Positions 38,730 to 46,785 of a DNA stretch of 64,000 nucleotides are shown in pieces. Positions within the stretch are counted from its first letter, which is position 1; every line of letters begins with the position of its first letter. The position numbers and the translations under genes are program-made. This DNA comes from Paracerasibacillus soli (GTDB lineage Bacteria; Bacillota; Bacilli; Bacillales; Amphibacillaceae). Location: assembly GCF_034006335.1 (NCBI RefSeq), contig NZ_JAWDIQ010000003.1. One strand, 5' to 3'. The notes beneath the pieces were generated by a model. That model was not told the DNA's origin. It made no database searches and worked only from the letters and a program-made list of their open reading frames with translations.

Positions 38730-39281
38730 ATAAGCAAGTTTCGGAATAACTATCACGCTAAAAAAGCGGCAGAGGAATATCCTAGGCTAAAAAGAGCGGA
38801 AGTCGAGCCGGGTGTAACGCGAATTAAACCGCCTAAGGATAAGCGAGGTTATAAACATGGTGATATATTTTTATATAAGCTGACCGAGATGAGCGACGAA
38901 TCTATTAAAAAATACGGACTATCTAGCGTATACGCGCGATACAAAGCGGAAAGCAAAGTTATTCGATATTCGGGCGTATATTGTATTGAACAAGACGCAA
39001 ACGGTCAACTATATAAGCGAACGCGAATCAGCGGCAAACGCTTCGATATTTTCCCGATGAAAACGGCTTATATCATATACGATACCCACGATAATTGGAT
39101 ATTAGCGACGATGATGTTCGAGCCAATCGCCCGCGGAACTAGCGGCGGCAAGGCAAAGGCGGAGCAAGTCGCAAGGGAATTGCAGCCGGATATTCGGCGA
39201 TTCACCTACGAGAATCCACGCTACATTACGCGAGGCGGTATCGTAGTTACAGAAAATGTTGACGTATATAAAATAGGATAA
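38730..39281 (+). CDS. 184-residue unknown protein, apparent AUA start
   Basis: The frame starts clearly after the site GGGGAGG with ATA AGC AAG at 38730 (reading SKFRNNYHAKKAAEEYPRLK), eight bases beyond the ribosome site. There is a stop just upstream, and the next ATG is at 38889, without a ribosome site. The C-terminal part, with IFPMKTAYIIYDTHDNWILA, looks like a globular beta domain. No family recognised. Starting at ATA would be rare; a sequence error is possible but not of the run-length kind seen elsewhere. Confidence 0.55.
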   Translation: MSKFRNNYHAKKAAEEYPRLKRAEVEPGVTRIKPPKDKRGYKHGDIFLYKLTEMSDESIKKYGLSSVYARYKAESKVIRYSGVYCIEQDANGQLYKRTRISGKRFDIFPMKTAYIIYDTHDNWILATMMFEPIARGTSGGKAKAEQVARELQPDIRRFTYENPRYITRGGIVVTENVDVYKIG

Positions 39282-39298
39282 TGAAAGGATGATTTACG

Positions 39299-39454
39299 AT
39301 TAATAAAAACAATAAACGCAAACAAAGACGACGCAAGCCGCGCAGGCATTGGACGGATAAACTTCCGCGGAACAAGCACGGCATACCCATCGAGAGAGAG
39401 CGGCCGCCTCGATTAAGAATATTTCCGGGCGAGCGGGTGTGGGGCGATGACTAA
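39299..39454 (+). CDS. 51-residue very basic protein, apparent AUU start
   Basis: An open frame KNNKRKQRRRKPRRHWTDKL continuing to PGERVWGDD. The ribosome site AAAGGATG is at the right distance from ATT at 39299, and a stop codon lies three codons upstream, so no ordinary start is available. The stop overlaps the next gene start (ATGACTAA). It is probably a nucleic-acid-binding peptide if made. Confidence 0.45.
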   Translation: MNKNNKRKQRRRKPRRHWTDKLPRNKHGIPIERERPPRLRIFPGERVWGDD

Positions 39455-39665
39455 AGAGCGTCTATTCACACGCGAGGAAGTATCGCAATTGATTAGTACT
39501 CGCGTAAACAAACTAAACGAGCGTATTAAAGAATTGGAACTCGAATTATTTATAATGCAATTTGAAAAGGAGATGAGCGATATTGCTAGAAATGAACGAG
39601 CAGCAGACGAAACAGACGGATACCGAACGACTCTACAACGATTTAGCAGACGGACAAAAGGATAA
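39447..39665 (+). CDS. 72-residue coiled-coil protein
   Basis: MTKERLFTREEVSQLISTRV followed by NKLNERIKELELELF. FTREEV...RVNKLNERI looks like the start of a phage scaffolding-type helix. It overlaps the preceding frame by 8 bases and the next by 83 bases; the last 25 residues may not be authentic. Function unknown. Confidence 0.55.
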   Translation: MTKERLFTREEVSQLISTRVNKLNERIKELELELFIMQFEKEMSDIARNERAADETDGYRTTLQRFSRRTKG

Positions 39666-40053
39666 AACGGAGGAAGTCGAGCAGACCGAGCAAGAAACGG
39701 CCGAGGAAGAAATATATTCGGAGGAAGAACTCGAAGTCGAGCGGGAAATCGCGCATTATCAGACGAAAATTGAAGCGCTGGACGACAAACTCGCGCAATA
39801 TCGAGCGGATAGCATCGCGGATAAAAAGCGGCAGGAAATGCGAGCGGTGAATTATACAGACGCGCAGATAGAACGCTATCTATCGCACGTCGAAGGCGAA
39901 ACAGACGCGGAGATTAAAGCGTCGATACTCGAATTAACGACAGAGATTCCGCCGCGTGATAACTACGGCGATCCTAGCGCTATGAACGGCGCCAAGCAAA
40001 AGCCGACGCACGCGGACCCGGCGAAATCGGCAGGAAGGCATTCGAGCGTATAA
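39583..40053 (+). CDS. 156-residue acidic coiled-coil protein, scaffold-like
   Basis: Very acidic helical protein (EEEIYSEEELEVEREIAHYQ) ending with a segment that ends in DPAKSAGRHSSV. Length, acidity and the VNYTDAQIERYLSHVEGETD region recall capsid scaffolding proteins of tailed phages, but the match is by style and not by a conserved motif. The start is TTG at 39583 with AAGGAG; ATG at 39592 is the alternative. Confidence 0.5.
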   Translation: MLEMNEQQTKQTDTERLYNDLADGQKDKTEEVEQTEQETAEEEIYSEEELEVEREIAHYQTKIEALDDKLAQYRADSIADKKRQEMRAVNYTDAQIERYLSHVEGETDAEIKASILELTTEIPPRDNYGDPSAMNGAKQKPTHADPAKSAGRHSSV

Positions 40054-40081
40054 AAGGCAAATTACGGTGGGGGTGGTAAGT

Positions 40082-40312
40082 ATGAGCAAAAAACTAACGC
40101 AAGCTAGAGCAGATTATACGGATAAGCTAAAGCGATTAAAACTACTCGAGGCGGGCGTCGATTATAATGACGTCGATACTTACGTCAAATACCTAGCGTC
40201 AGATGACGAAAAGGAAATCGAGAAAGAGGCGCAGGCAATCGTAGCAGATATAAAGCAGCAAAGTACAGCAACAGACGTTTATCACGACGAGAGAACATGG
40301 AAACCATTTTAA
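40082..40312 (+). CDS. 76-residue acidic protein, phage-structural-like C-terminus
   Basis: MSKKLTQARADYTDKLKRLK, then AGVDYNDVDTYVKYLASDDE, and a terminal YHDERTWKPF. It looks like a small phage-type accessory or scaffold protein; I cannot assign a family. ATG at 40082 is three or four codons inside the longer frame and has GGGGGTGG upstream. Confidence 0.5.
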   Translation: MSKKLTQARADYTDKLKRLKLLEAGVDYNDVDTYVKYLASDDEKEIEKEAQAIVADIKQQSTATDVYHDERTWKPF

Positions 40313-40331
40313 TAAAAGGAGACGATAATAT

Positions 40332-41117
40332 ATGGAAACACAGCGATTATTTACGTATCAAGCAGAGGGCAATATCGACAAGCATAAAGTGATTCATGCA
40401 GAGCCAGAGGAGGCAGAGGCTTTAATCGAGAGCGGAAAAGCAGTTAAGCTAGACCTGCCCGAGCTTAATGCGTTTGAGCGCAAGGCGAACGAGATACACG
40501 CGAACTATAAAAAGGAAGTCGAGCGCATTAAAGCGTCCGATAATCCGCTTATGACTGACGAGGTAAAAGCGTACGAGATTGATAAACTCGACAAACAGAT
40601 GCGCGAGCAGTCCGCTAAGGTTGAGGCAGATTATAAAGCGTGGAAACAGGCGCAGATTGACGAAGCAAAGGTAAGAGCAGCGCGAGCAGTCGTTAAAGTC
40701 GCGGAGGATGATCGAGAGGTCGCAGAGCAGTTTGTTACTCGCGCATCTTTAAAACTAGCGTCAGCAATAGGTGATACCGAAAAGAGCGCGGTAGTTAACG
40801 ATATTATCAACGATATTGCGCACTTAACAGACGCAGAGAAAACGGCAATGCAGAGTAAGATTAGCGCGTTACTAAGCGAGTTAGATGCGACAGATAAGCA
40901 CAAATTAGTAAGCGCAGTACAAAACATACGGAATAGCGACTTGCTCGCGGTTAAGGTCGCGGAACAGCTTCCCCACAGCGTATTGACGCAGCAACGTATA
41001 CACGACTTAGCTAAGCAAGTAGTCGCAGAATCGACATTTTCACAGGCGCAAGGCGGAATAGACCGCGATTTCTACGAAAAACACCTTAAAGGAAAAGGGG
41101 CGTTTATGAATGGATAA
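40332..41117 (+). CDS. 261-residue helical unknown protein
   Basis: METQRLFTYQAEGNIDKHKV start, then a long charged helical body (about 50-130, VERIKASDNPLMTDEVKAYE) and a C-terminal region with several short helices. No signal, no membrane helix and no recognised motif. AAAAGGAG precedes the ATG at 40332. It overlaps the next gene by 8 bases, so it belongs to the same operon. Confidence 0.6.
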   Translation: METQRLFTYQAEGNIDKHKVIHAEPEEAEALIESGKAVKLDLPELNAFERKANEIHANYKKEVERIKASDNPLMTDEVKAYEIDKLDKQMREQSAKVEADYKAWKQAQIDEAKVRAARAVVKVAEDDREVAEQFVTRASLKLASAIGDTEKSAVVNDIINDIAHLTDAEKTAMQSKISALLSELDATDKHKLVSAVQNIRNSDLLAVKVAEQLPHSVLTQQRIHDLAKQVVAESTFSQAQGGIDRDFYEKHLKGKGAFMNG

Positions 41118-41340
41118 CGTAATAACATATCTCAAAGCGCTAGCGAGTGGAATCGGCAAGCAGGACGAAGATACGATGTACAGCTTTTATGCTATCGCGC
41201 ATAATCAACTAAAAACGCAAGCAGAGCGAGAGGCGTTTCGTTATGGAACATTGGCCATGCTCGCGGACGTGGGCAAAATGCGAATAAGAGCGGCGTTGTA
41301 TCGACGTAAATTCAGAAAGGCTATGGACAAGCTCCGATGA
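41110..41340 (+). CDS. 76-residue basic helical protein, last island gene
   Basis: MDNVITYLKALASGIGKQDE start and basic C-terminal helix RAALYRRKFRKAMDKL. The ATG overlaps the end of the preceding gene; AAAGGGG is just upstream. A strong terminator follows. Unknown function. Confidence 0.6.
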   Translation: MDNVITYLKALASGIGKQDEDTMYSFYAIAHNQLKTQAEREAFRYGTLAMLADVGKMRIRAALYRRKFRKAMDKLR

Positions 41341-41400
41341 AGCCGTATTTGCCCGGCGGAGGAGCAACCGCAGGAACGTCCGCCAGCGAGCGGATAATTA

Positions 41401-41440
41401 GCGGGGAAGGCTTAACGGCTTTCCTCGCCTTTTTTTTATT
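41401..41440 (+). terminator. Terminator at the end of the island operon
   Basis: GGGGAAGGC... pairs with GGCTTTCCTCGCC around a TTAAC loop, followed by T8. Confidence 0.8.
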
Positions 41441-41700
41441 TCCGAACAGTATTCTAGGAATGTTTCTCGAGTAGAAAATCGTTAGGAAACGCACTAACCG
41501 CATACTACCGGGCATGAGCGCGTTTTTAGCTATTTCCTTATAGACGTAACGTCTACCTTGTTTTATTCGTCGATTTGCGGTAGAATACTTTTAACTAATC
41601 GAAATAGGACGGAATGACAACGGCTAGACCGTGTGATTTATCGTAAAGCCACCGAATAAGCATACATATAGGTTTACGCCTAATGGACGTGTTTAACTAC
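41441..41700. other. Island right-end non-coding stretch
   Basis: No gene found in about 260 bases between the last island operon and attR. It contains the subterminal repeat at 41635-41668; TAGACGTAACGTCTA at 41541-41555 is a palindrome. Confidence 0.45.
41635..41668 (+). repeat. Right copy of the subterminal repeat (possible integrase arm site)
   Basis: GATTTATCGTAAAGCCACC followed by TAAGCATACA matches the left copy at 28196-28230 with small gaps. Confidence 0.45.
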
Positions 41701-41746
41701 GTTTCCTAAACCGTGTGTCGCAGGTTCGAATCCTGCCGGGGGCGTT
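41701..41746 (+). repeat. attR, 46-bp copy of the tRNA-Arg 3' half
   Basis: Identical to 28120-28165. It marks the right island boundary. The sequence to the right (TACTTAGAGGC, then a terminator hairpin) would be the original downstream flank of tRNA-Arg. Confidence 0.95.
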
Positions 41747-41760
41747 TACTTAGAGGCAGT

Positions 41761-41800
41761 AAAAATAGCAAGAGGATGATATATTCCCCTGCTATTTTTA
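41761..41800 (+). terminator. Terminator copy 1, original tRNA-Arg terminator
   Basis: AAAAATAGCA...GAGG pairs with CCCCTGCTATTTTT. Nearly identical to 42213-42254; the two flank the integrase remnant. Confidence 0.7.
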
Positions 41801-41819
41801 TTGCAAAAAAGACATTTGG

Positions 41820-42212
41820 TCACAAAGTGGTCACAACGGCGGTTTGAACGGAGCGTTCGTTCGTTATTTTTGGCTCTTTTTCAGACTCCTTTTTGAATGC
41901 AGATTCCAAACTTTCCGCAACGGCTTCTTGCATGTTTGATAACATATGGGAATAGGTATCCAAGGTTACAGTTATAGATGAATGCCCTAATCTTTCTTGC
42001 ACAACTTTTTGATGTACCCTTAATGTGAATAACATACTAGCATGTGTATGCCGTAAATCATGGAAACGAATCTTATCTACTTCTACGGTATCTAAACAAC
42101 GTCTAAATGCCCTACCTAAATTCGAAGGGAGCACATGAGTACCTAAATACGTGGTAATCATTAAATTGTGGTTTTCATAATCTTTGCTCTTCTTCACTTT
42201 TTTTATCTGCAT
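41820..42212 (-). pseudogene. C-terminal remnant of a second tyrosine integrase
   Basis: A 130-residue fragment with the catalytic C-terminal half of a phage-type integrase: RFHDLRHTHASML (His-x-x-Arg), ERLGHSSITVTLDTYSHML (His and nucleophile Tyr). The N-terminal domain and first catalytic Arg are missing, cut at a terminator repeat. It is not related closely to the island integrase and points the opposite way. It is probably left from an older element at the same tRNA. Confidence 0.85.
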
Positions 42213-42254
42213 AAAAATAGCAAGAGGATGTATATATTCCCCTTGCTATTTTTA
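42213..42254. terminator. Terminator copy 2
   Basis: AAAAATAGCAAGAGG pairs with CCCCTTGCTATTTTT. Second copy of the hairpin at 41761-41800; also lies after the leftward yaaH gene and could end its transcript. Confidence 0.7.
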
Positions 42255-42288
42255 TATGTTAACAACGTCTTATAGTGTACTTTGTGCT

Positions 42289-43575
42289 TTATAATTTCTT
42301 AATTGTAAAATTACTACGGAGCAACAGCCAATTTTGTGGAAAGGCTAGACCGAGCTTCCAATAACTAATTCCTCTTAAATTGAACTCCTTTATTAAATCA
42401 AACTTTGCCTGAATGGACCTTGCGTCTTCAAACCAAACTTCATGTTGTTTACCTTGTGCATCTGTATATTGGAAAAATGGTGCTTGGCTAGTTGTATTAA
42501 ATTGAATGGCAACGTGATGCTCACGTGCTATTCGGATGGCTTGTTGTGGACTTATGGCACGTGCATACTGGCCACCAGGAACGAAAGGCAATGTCCAATC
42601 ATATCCATATAAATTTTGCCCTAGTAAAATTTTATTTGCAGGCATGACTGATGTAGCATACTCTACGACTCTTCTTACTTGGTCAATTGGTGAAACGGCC
42701 ATCGGTGGACCACCACTATATCCCCACTCATATGTCATGAGCACAACGAAATCAACAATTTCTCCATGAGCTTGATAATCATGTGCTTCATACCATTGAC
42801 CAACTTGTGTTCCACTTGTTTTTGGGGCAAGTGCAGTTGATATTAAGAGTCCTGCTTGTGATAGCCTTTGTTTTGCCTTACGCAGAAACGCAGTGTACGC
42901 ATCACGATCATCAGCTGGTAAAAATTCAAAATCAAAATGGACGTCACGGAATCCTAGATTTTGGGCTGTATTGACAATACTATCTAGTAATTTATTTTGT
43001 ACAGCTTGAACGGTTAGTATAATATGTCCGAGTTCTTGACTAAAAGCACCTTCTTCTAAGTTTGTGACAACGAGCATGAGTGCAGTGTTATTGTTATTTG
43101 CTATTTGTCGAAGATTATCTAATGGAGGTGGTTGGAGTGTACCATCACGATTTACATGGAAGCTAAATGGTGCCAAATAAGTTAAATTTGGTGTATGTTT
43201 TGTTGCGGCGTTCACAAGTGCTTCAGAAACAGTTGTACCATACGGCTCAATATATGCATTTGAAGTTATTTCTCGTCTAGGTTGTTGCGGAATATATAAA
43301 CGTAAGCCAACTGATAAATTCATTGTTTCTGGTATATTATTGATACCAGCGAGTTCTTCGGGAGATAAGCCAAATCTTTGAGCAATTGTATAAAGATTAT
43401 CACCAGGTTGAACGGTGTAAAATTGTCCGATAATCGGAATAACAAGTGCTTGCCCGATAACAAGCTGATTAGGTGTATCGAGCTCATTTGCATCAATAAT
43501 TGCATTGGATGTTGTTCCATATGTATTCGCAATATTAAATATTGTATCTCCTTGTTTTACAACATGGATCTGCAC
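42289..43575 (-). CDS. yaaH: LysM and GH18 spore peptidoglycan hydrolase, YaaH/SleL-like
   Basis: Predicted N-acetylglucosaminidase of the spore cortex or coat. The protein has 428 residues, matching B. subtilis YaaH (427). Two LysM domains stand at the N-terminus (VVKQGDTIFNIANTYGTT and TVQPGDNLYTIAQRFGLS), followed by a glycoside hydrolase 18 domain with the catalytic DVHFDFEFLP (the Glu of the DxE motif) and LMTYEWGY. There is no signal peptide, as in YaaH. AGGAGGG precedes the ATG at 43575. The dgk-yaaH-tadA order is conserved. Confidence 0.93.
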   Translation of the reverse strand: MQIHVVKQGDTIFNIANTYGTTSNAIIDANELDTPNQLVIGQALVIPIIGQFYTVQPGDNLYTIAQRFGLSPEELAGINNIPETMNLSVGLRLYIPQQPRREITSNAYIEPYGTTVSEALVNAATKHTPNLTYLAPFSFHVNRDGTLQPPPLDNLRQIANNNNTALMLVVTNLEEGAFSQELGHIILTVQAVQNKLLDSIVNTAQNLGFRDVHFDFEFLPADDRDAYTAFLRKAKQRLSQAGLLISTALAPKTSGTQVGQWYEAHDYQAHGEIVDFVVLMTYEWGYSGGPPMAVSPIDQVRRVVEYATSVMPANKILLGQNLYGYDWTLPFVPGGQYARAISPQQAIRIAREHHVAIQFNTTSQAPFFQYTDAQGKQHEVWFEDARSIQAKFDLIKEFNLRGISYWKLGLAFPQNWLLLRSNFTIKKL

Positions 43576-43719
43576 AGAATTCCCTCCTTACATAAATTTT
43601 GAATTGCTATTTACATTGTATTCTTGTACGTTACCTATTATGATTTGTTTACAATAGAGGAATGGCAGAATGGGAAAATAGTTGATCAACAAAAAGTTAG
43701 AAGATAAGGAAATGATAAC

Positions 43720-44179
43720 ATGAACGAAGAGAGATTTATGAAGTTAGCAATTGATGAAGCATATAAGGCAAGAGAAATAAATGAAGTGCCAATTGGCGCA
43801 GTTATTGTATATAACGAAGAAGTTATTGCAACAGGATATAATATACGAGAGACATCCCAAACAACATTGTCACATGCAGAGTTAATTGCCATTGAAGCGG
43901 CAAATAAGGAAATTGGTAGTTGGCGGTTAGAAGATTGTACATTATATGTCACACTAGAGCCATGTCCGATGTGTGCCGGTGCTATCGTCCAATCAAGAAT
44001 CAAACGTGTTGTCTATGGCGCCCCATAATCCAAAGGCAGGTTGTGCAGGGACACTAATGAATTTATTAGATGATAATCGATTCAATCATCAAGTAGAAGT
44101 AGAATCTGGTGTATTAAAAGATGAATGTAGTGCATTGTTGACTGAGTTTTTCCGAGAGTTGCGGAAAAGGAAAAATTAG
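43720..44179 (+). CDS. tadA: tRNA-specific adenosine deaminase TadA (one frame break)
   Basis: Converts A34 to inosine in tRNA-Arg(ACG). Zinc-site motifs are complete: SHAELIAIEAA (His and catalytic Glu) and PCPMCAGAI (two Cys). The frame breaks at about 44024, where CCCC should be CCC (GAHNPKAGCAGTL resumes in the next frame). Repair gives 152 residues, close to the usual 160. AAGGAAATGATAAC precedes the ATG. In B. subtilis the SRP RNA gene follows; here about 6 kb intervenes. Confidence 0.95.
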
Positions 44180-44408
44180 GTAATAGGTAGATTGTCTTTG
44201 TGGGTGCGTCATGTATAGATGGATGATAATAAAAGGCAAAAAAGGAGGAAAGCTTACTGGACATGACACCGTCACTCGCTTGAGGTATTTACGATTAAGA
44301 ATAGGAATAGCTAGTTTTTTCGACCAGTTTTTATATGTAGCGTGTGGCGACAAACGCTTTAACGTATTGATAAAGGATATAATTACTATCAAATTTCGGA
44401 GGTCTTAT

Positions 44409-44843
44409 ATGATAAAAGAGGCGACATTACAGGATGTAAAGGAAGCTGCACAACTTGCCTTACTGCTTTGGCCAGGTCATACATTAGCAGAATTTACGGA
44501 GGAGTTCACCCATCTCATTGCCCAAACTGATGCCAAAGTACTATTAGCTTATGATGAAGATGATGTAGTCGGGTTTGCGCAATGTCAGTTGCGATATGAT
44601 TATGTGGAGGGAACAAGTTCAAGTCCGGTAGGATATTTGGAGGGACTCTTTGTAAAAACGGCCTTTCGTAAACAAGGTATCGCTAAAAGTTTAGTAAACG
44701 CCTGTGAAAATTGGGCTAAAGAAAAGGGGTGTCGTGAATTTGCTAGTGACTGTGAATTGGAAAATGAGGAAAGTTTGGCAATGCATCTCAAATTAGGATT
44801 TCACGAGGCCAATCGAATTATTTGCTTTAAAAAGGAGTTATAA
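44409..44843 (+). CDS. Aminoglycoside 6'-N-acetyltransferase, AAC(6')-type
   Basis: A 144-residue GNAT enzyme. The stretch FAQCQLRYDYVEGTSSSPVG followed by YLEGLFVK, RKQGIAKSLV and EFASDCELENEESL, ending in GFHEANRIICFKKEL, is characteristic of the AAC(6')-I family, which acetylates kanamycin, tobramycin and related drugs. GGAGG lies before the ATG at 44409. Surroundings show no integron or transposon, so it may be an intrinsic gene of the species. Substrate range cannot be read from sequence. Confidence 0.88.
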   Translation: MIKEATLQDVKEAAQLALLLWPGHTLAEFTEEFTHLIAQTDAKVLLAYDEDDVVGFAQCQLRYDYVEGTSSSPVGYLEGLFVKTAFRKQGIAKSLVNACENWAKEKGCREFASDCELENEESLAMHLKLGFHEANRIICFKKEL

Positions 44844-44939
44844 GTGTCATACAATGCAAGGGGCATCATGTTAACCAAACTCTAGTTATAGGTTTAAAAT
44901 AAAGGCTATTTTAATGTTAATTGTTGATTTAAAGTAAAA

Positions 44940-44972
44940 ATTAGAACTTCCATTTTTGGAGGTTCTAATTAG
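44940..44972. terminator. Hairpin after the AAC(6') gene
   Basis: TTAGAACTTCC pairs perfectly with GGAGGTTCTAA over a five-base loop. No T-run follows on the top strand, so it may serve as a weak terminator. Confidence 0.5.
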
Positions 44973-45015
44973 TCATAATGTTTTATTACACTAAAGCGCC
45001 CGTTAATTGAATACC

Positions 45016-45390
45016 TTATTCAAAAAAGACACTTGGATATTCAATTACACCAGAAACATTATCAAGGAACTTTCTTGTAATTCAATAGCCATTAATGCTT
45101 CTTCGGGTACTTTAAATAGTGCCTTAATTTGCCACAGGGATGACTTCCTAAAGCCAAACTTCGGATAATATTTTGGATGACCTAATACAACAACTGACTG
45201 AAATCCTAACTCCTTTGCTTTTGCTAATGCCTTCTATATTAAGGACTTTCCTATACTCTTATTCTGATAATCGGGTAAGACAGAAACAGGTGCAAGTGCT
45301 AATGATTTTGTCTATTGATTGCCATTATCAATTGGCACTTTGGATAAAAGTATATGTGCAATACGTAGAAGTTGATTTGATCTAGCATAA
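45016..45390 (-). pseudogene. Degraded GNAT acetyltransferase gene
   Basis: The reverse strand reads LALAPVSVLPDYQNKSIGKS, LI, stop, then KALAKAKELGFQSVVVLGHP and KYYPKFGFRKSS, the hallmark of a GNAT family with a YYxKFGF motif. Two in-frame TAG stops (one between LI and KAL, one before TKSLALAP), a frame shift near the end and no N-terminal start show real decay, unlike the run-length errors in other genes. Confidence 0.75.
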
Positions 45391-45494
45391 GTTCTGTGTT
45401 TACAAGGTTTTATCACCTTGCACATATAATGATTGCTCATTGTCATTTGAGGTATTCATCAGTTCATAGTAACCGTTGACCATTGATTGTATCG

Positions 45495-46228
45495 TTAGGG
45501 GAGATTTGGTGAACTCATCACGAATACTATTCGCATAACTTTTTTCCACTTTACATCCTGCAAATACATGGCATTAATGGTACATTGCTTTTCGATATGA
45601 AAATTTGCCTTTTTAAGTAACTCTCGAATTTGTACTTTGTGATACAAGTTTTGTATATTTCCATCATTGTTTACGAATGTAGAGTATAAAGCCAGAATGG
45701 AGGCTGCACAAAAATGGGCACGTTGGGTTATATGTCTAAAGTCAATATCCCATTCCGCAAAGCATATACGTTTAGCCACTCTTCGCAACCTCTTAAAATA
45801 ACGGAATAAATCTTCGGGCCTTTTGAAATACCAAGAACTATGGGATAACACTGCTATATCGAACACTTCGTTTGAATCAAATGTCTCAAAATCCATTTCG
45901 AAATTAAATGTAATGCGCTCTCCCAATTTAGTTTTTTTAATCAGGTCTGTTGCCTGTCCCAAAGTCAAAGGGGCTCCATAATTTCGACTGGCAATATCAA
46001 TTCCGATAACCTTTCCAGCTTCCCCACTGCGTCCGCTAATGCTACCGTTGTATCGCCTTGACCACAGCCAATTTCTAATATACTCATACCTCTCTTTATC
46101 CCGAATTCCTTTACTAAGTCTAATCGATGTTGTAACTGGACTTGTTGAATTTCATCTTCTTCAAATAGCTTATATGTAGATAAAAACGTTGTTGTAGATT
46201 CGCTTAACTTCATTGGTTTCAATGTCAT
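45495..46228 (-). CDS. SAM-dependent methyltransferase (one frame break)
   Basis: Class I methyltransferase of about 244 residues. SAM motif I is SILEIGCGQGDTTVALAD. The frame breaks at about 46018 (one G lost from a G-run); repair gives EAGKVIGIDIASRNYGAP, followed by LTLGQATDLI and VLSHSSWYFKRPEDLFRYF. The start is uncertain: ATG at 46228 is only two bases past GGAGGT, so TTG at 46222 is also possible. Substrate unknown. Confidence 0.75.
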
Positions 46229-46264
46229 ACCTCCAGATTTACGGTTATCTTTAATATGTTTCAA

Positions 46265-46703
46265 GACTATCTTAACACTACAATCTTTAAGTTAAGAGAT
46301 TTCCTTATTTAACAAACTTGCCCGATAACCGAATACCACTATTAGGCAAATGCGCCCTTTGTGGAACAATCCATGCTAAAATAACCTGATTGTCTTAATT
46401 GAATTTATTTTGTTCATTTAGAAAATTTAATATAAATTGATTGAAATATGTTACGATTTAATTTTATAGACAAGCTTCGCATGAGGGGTGGCGCACCAAT
46501 AACCTTCTTTAGAGATCAAATGTCTAGAAGGGAGGTGGCGTCTATGGATTATAATATCTTTTAGTCTCCTATGATAATTATTTACATTTTGGATGTGGTA
46601 AAGCCTCTTCGTACGAATTTTACCATCAGATTTGAATTGGTAAATTACAGAGCATTCGCTCCTAAAAATCAATAATCAACAACTAACTTTAACAGAGCCA
46701 AAA
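46265..46703. other. Intergenic stretch without a supported gene
   Basis: About 440 AT-rich bases. One leftward frame and a short ATG with AGAAGGGAGGTGG (46525-46550) occur, but the latter stops after six codons. I see no gene. Confidence 0.4.
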
Positions 46704-46765
46704 TAAAAAGGGTCAGACCCCTCAATTACTGATTATCGTAAATTAAATGAGGGTGTCTGACCCTT
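46704..46765 (-). terminator. Long hairpin with GGGTCAGAC stem
   Basis: GGGTCAGACCCCTCA pairs with TGAGGGTGTCTGACCC across about 25 bases, with an A/T tract outside (TTTTTA on the reverse strand). It would end the leftward methyltransferase transcript. Palindromes of this kind also occur as mobile REP-like units. Confidence 0.6.
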
Positions 46766-46785
46766 ATGTTCTAGTCTATTTACAT

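Larger units (their letters stand above)
28120..41746. mobile_element. 13.6-kb integrated island at tRNA-Arg
   Basis: The island is bounded by the 46-bp repeats. Inside are a tyrosine integrase next to attL, a winged-helix protein, a serine resolvase, a repressor switch, a helicase-like ATPase, an HNH nuclease and small unknown genes, nearly all rightward. Its base composition differs at sight from the flanks (many CG words). There is no capsid, portal, tail, large terminase, relaxase or type IV secretion gene that I can recognise. It may be a phage satellite, a reduced prophage or an integrative plasmid. dgk on the left and yaaH on the right are neighbours in B. subtilis, which confirms an insertion. 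Confidence 0.92.

Noticed and set aside
46451..46672. Leftward 73-codon open frame
   Set aside because: No ribosome site, basic and odd composition, and it lies in an AT-rich intergenic area without relatives that I recognise.
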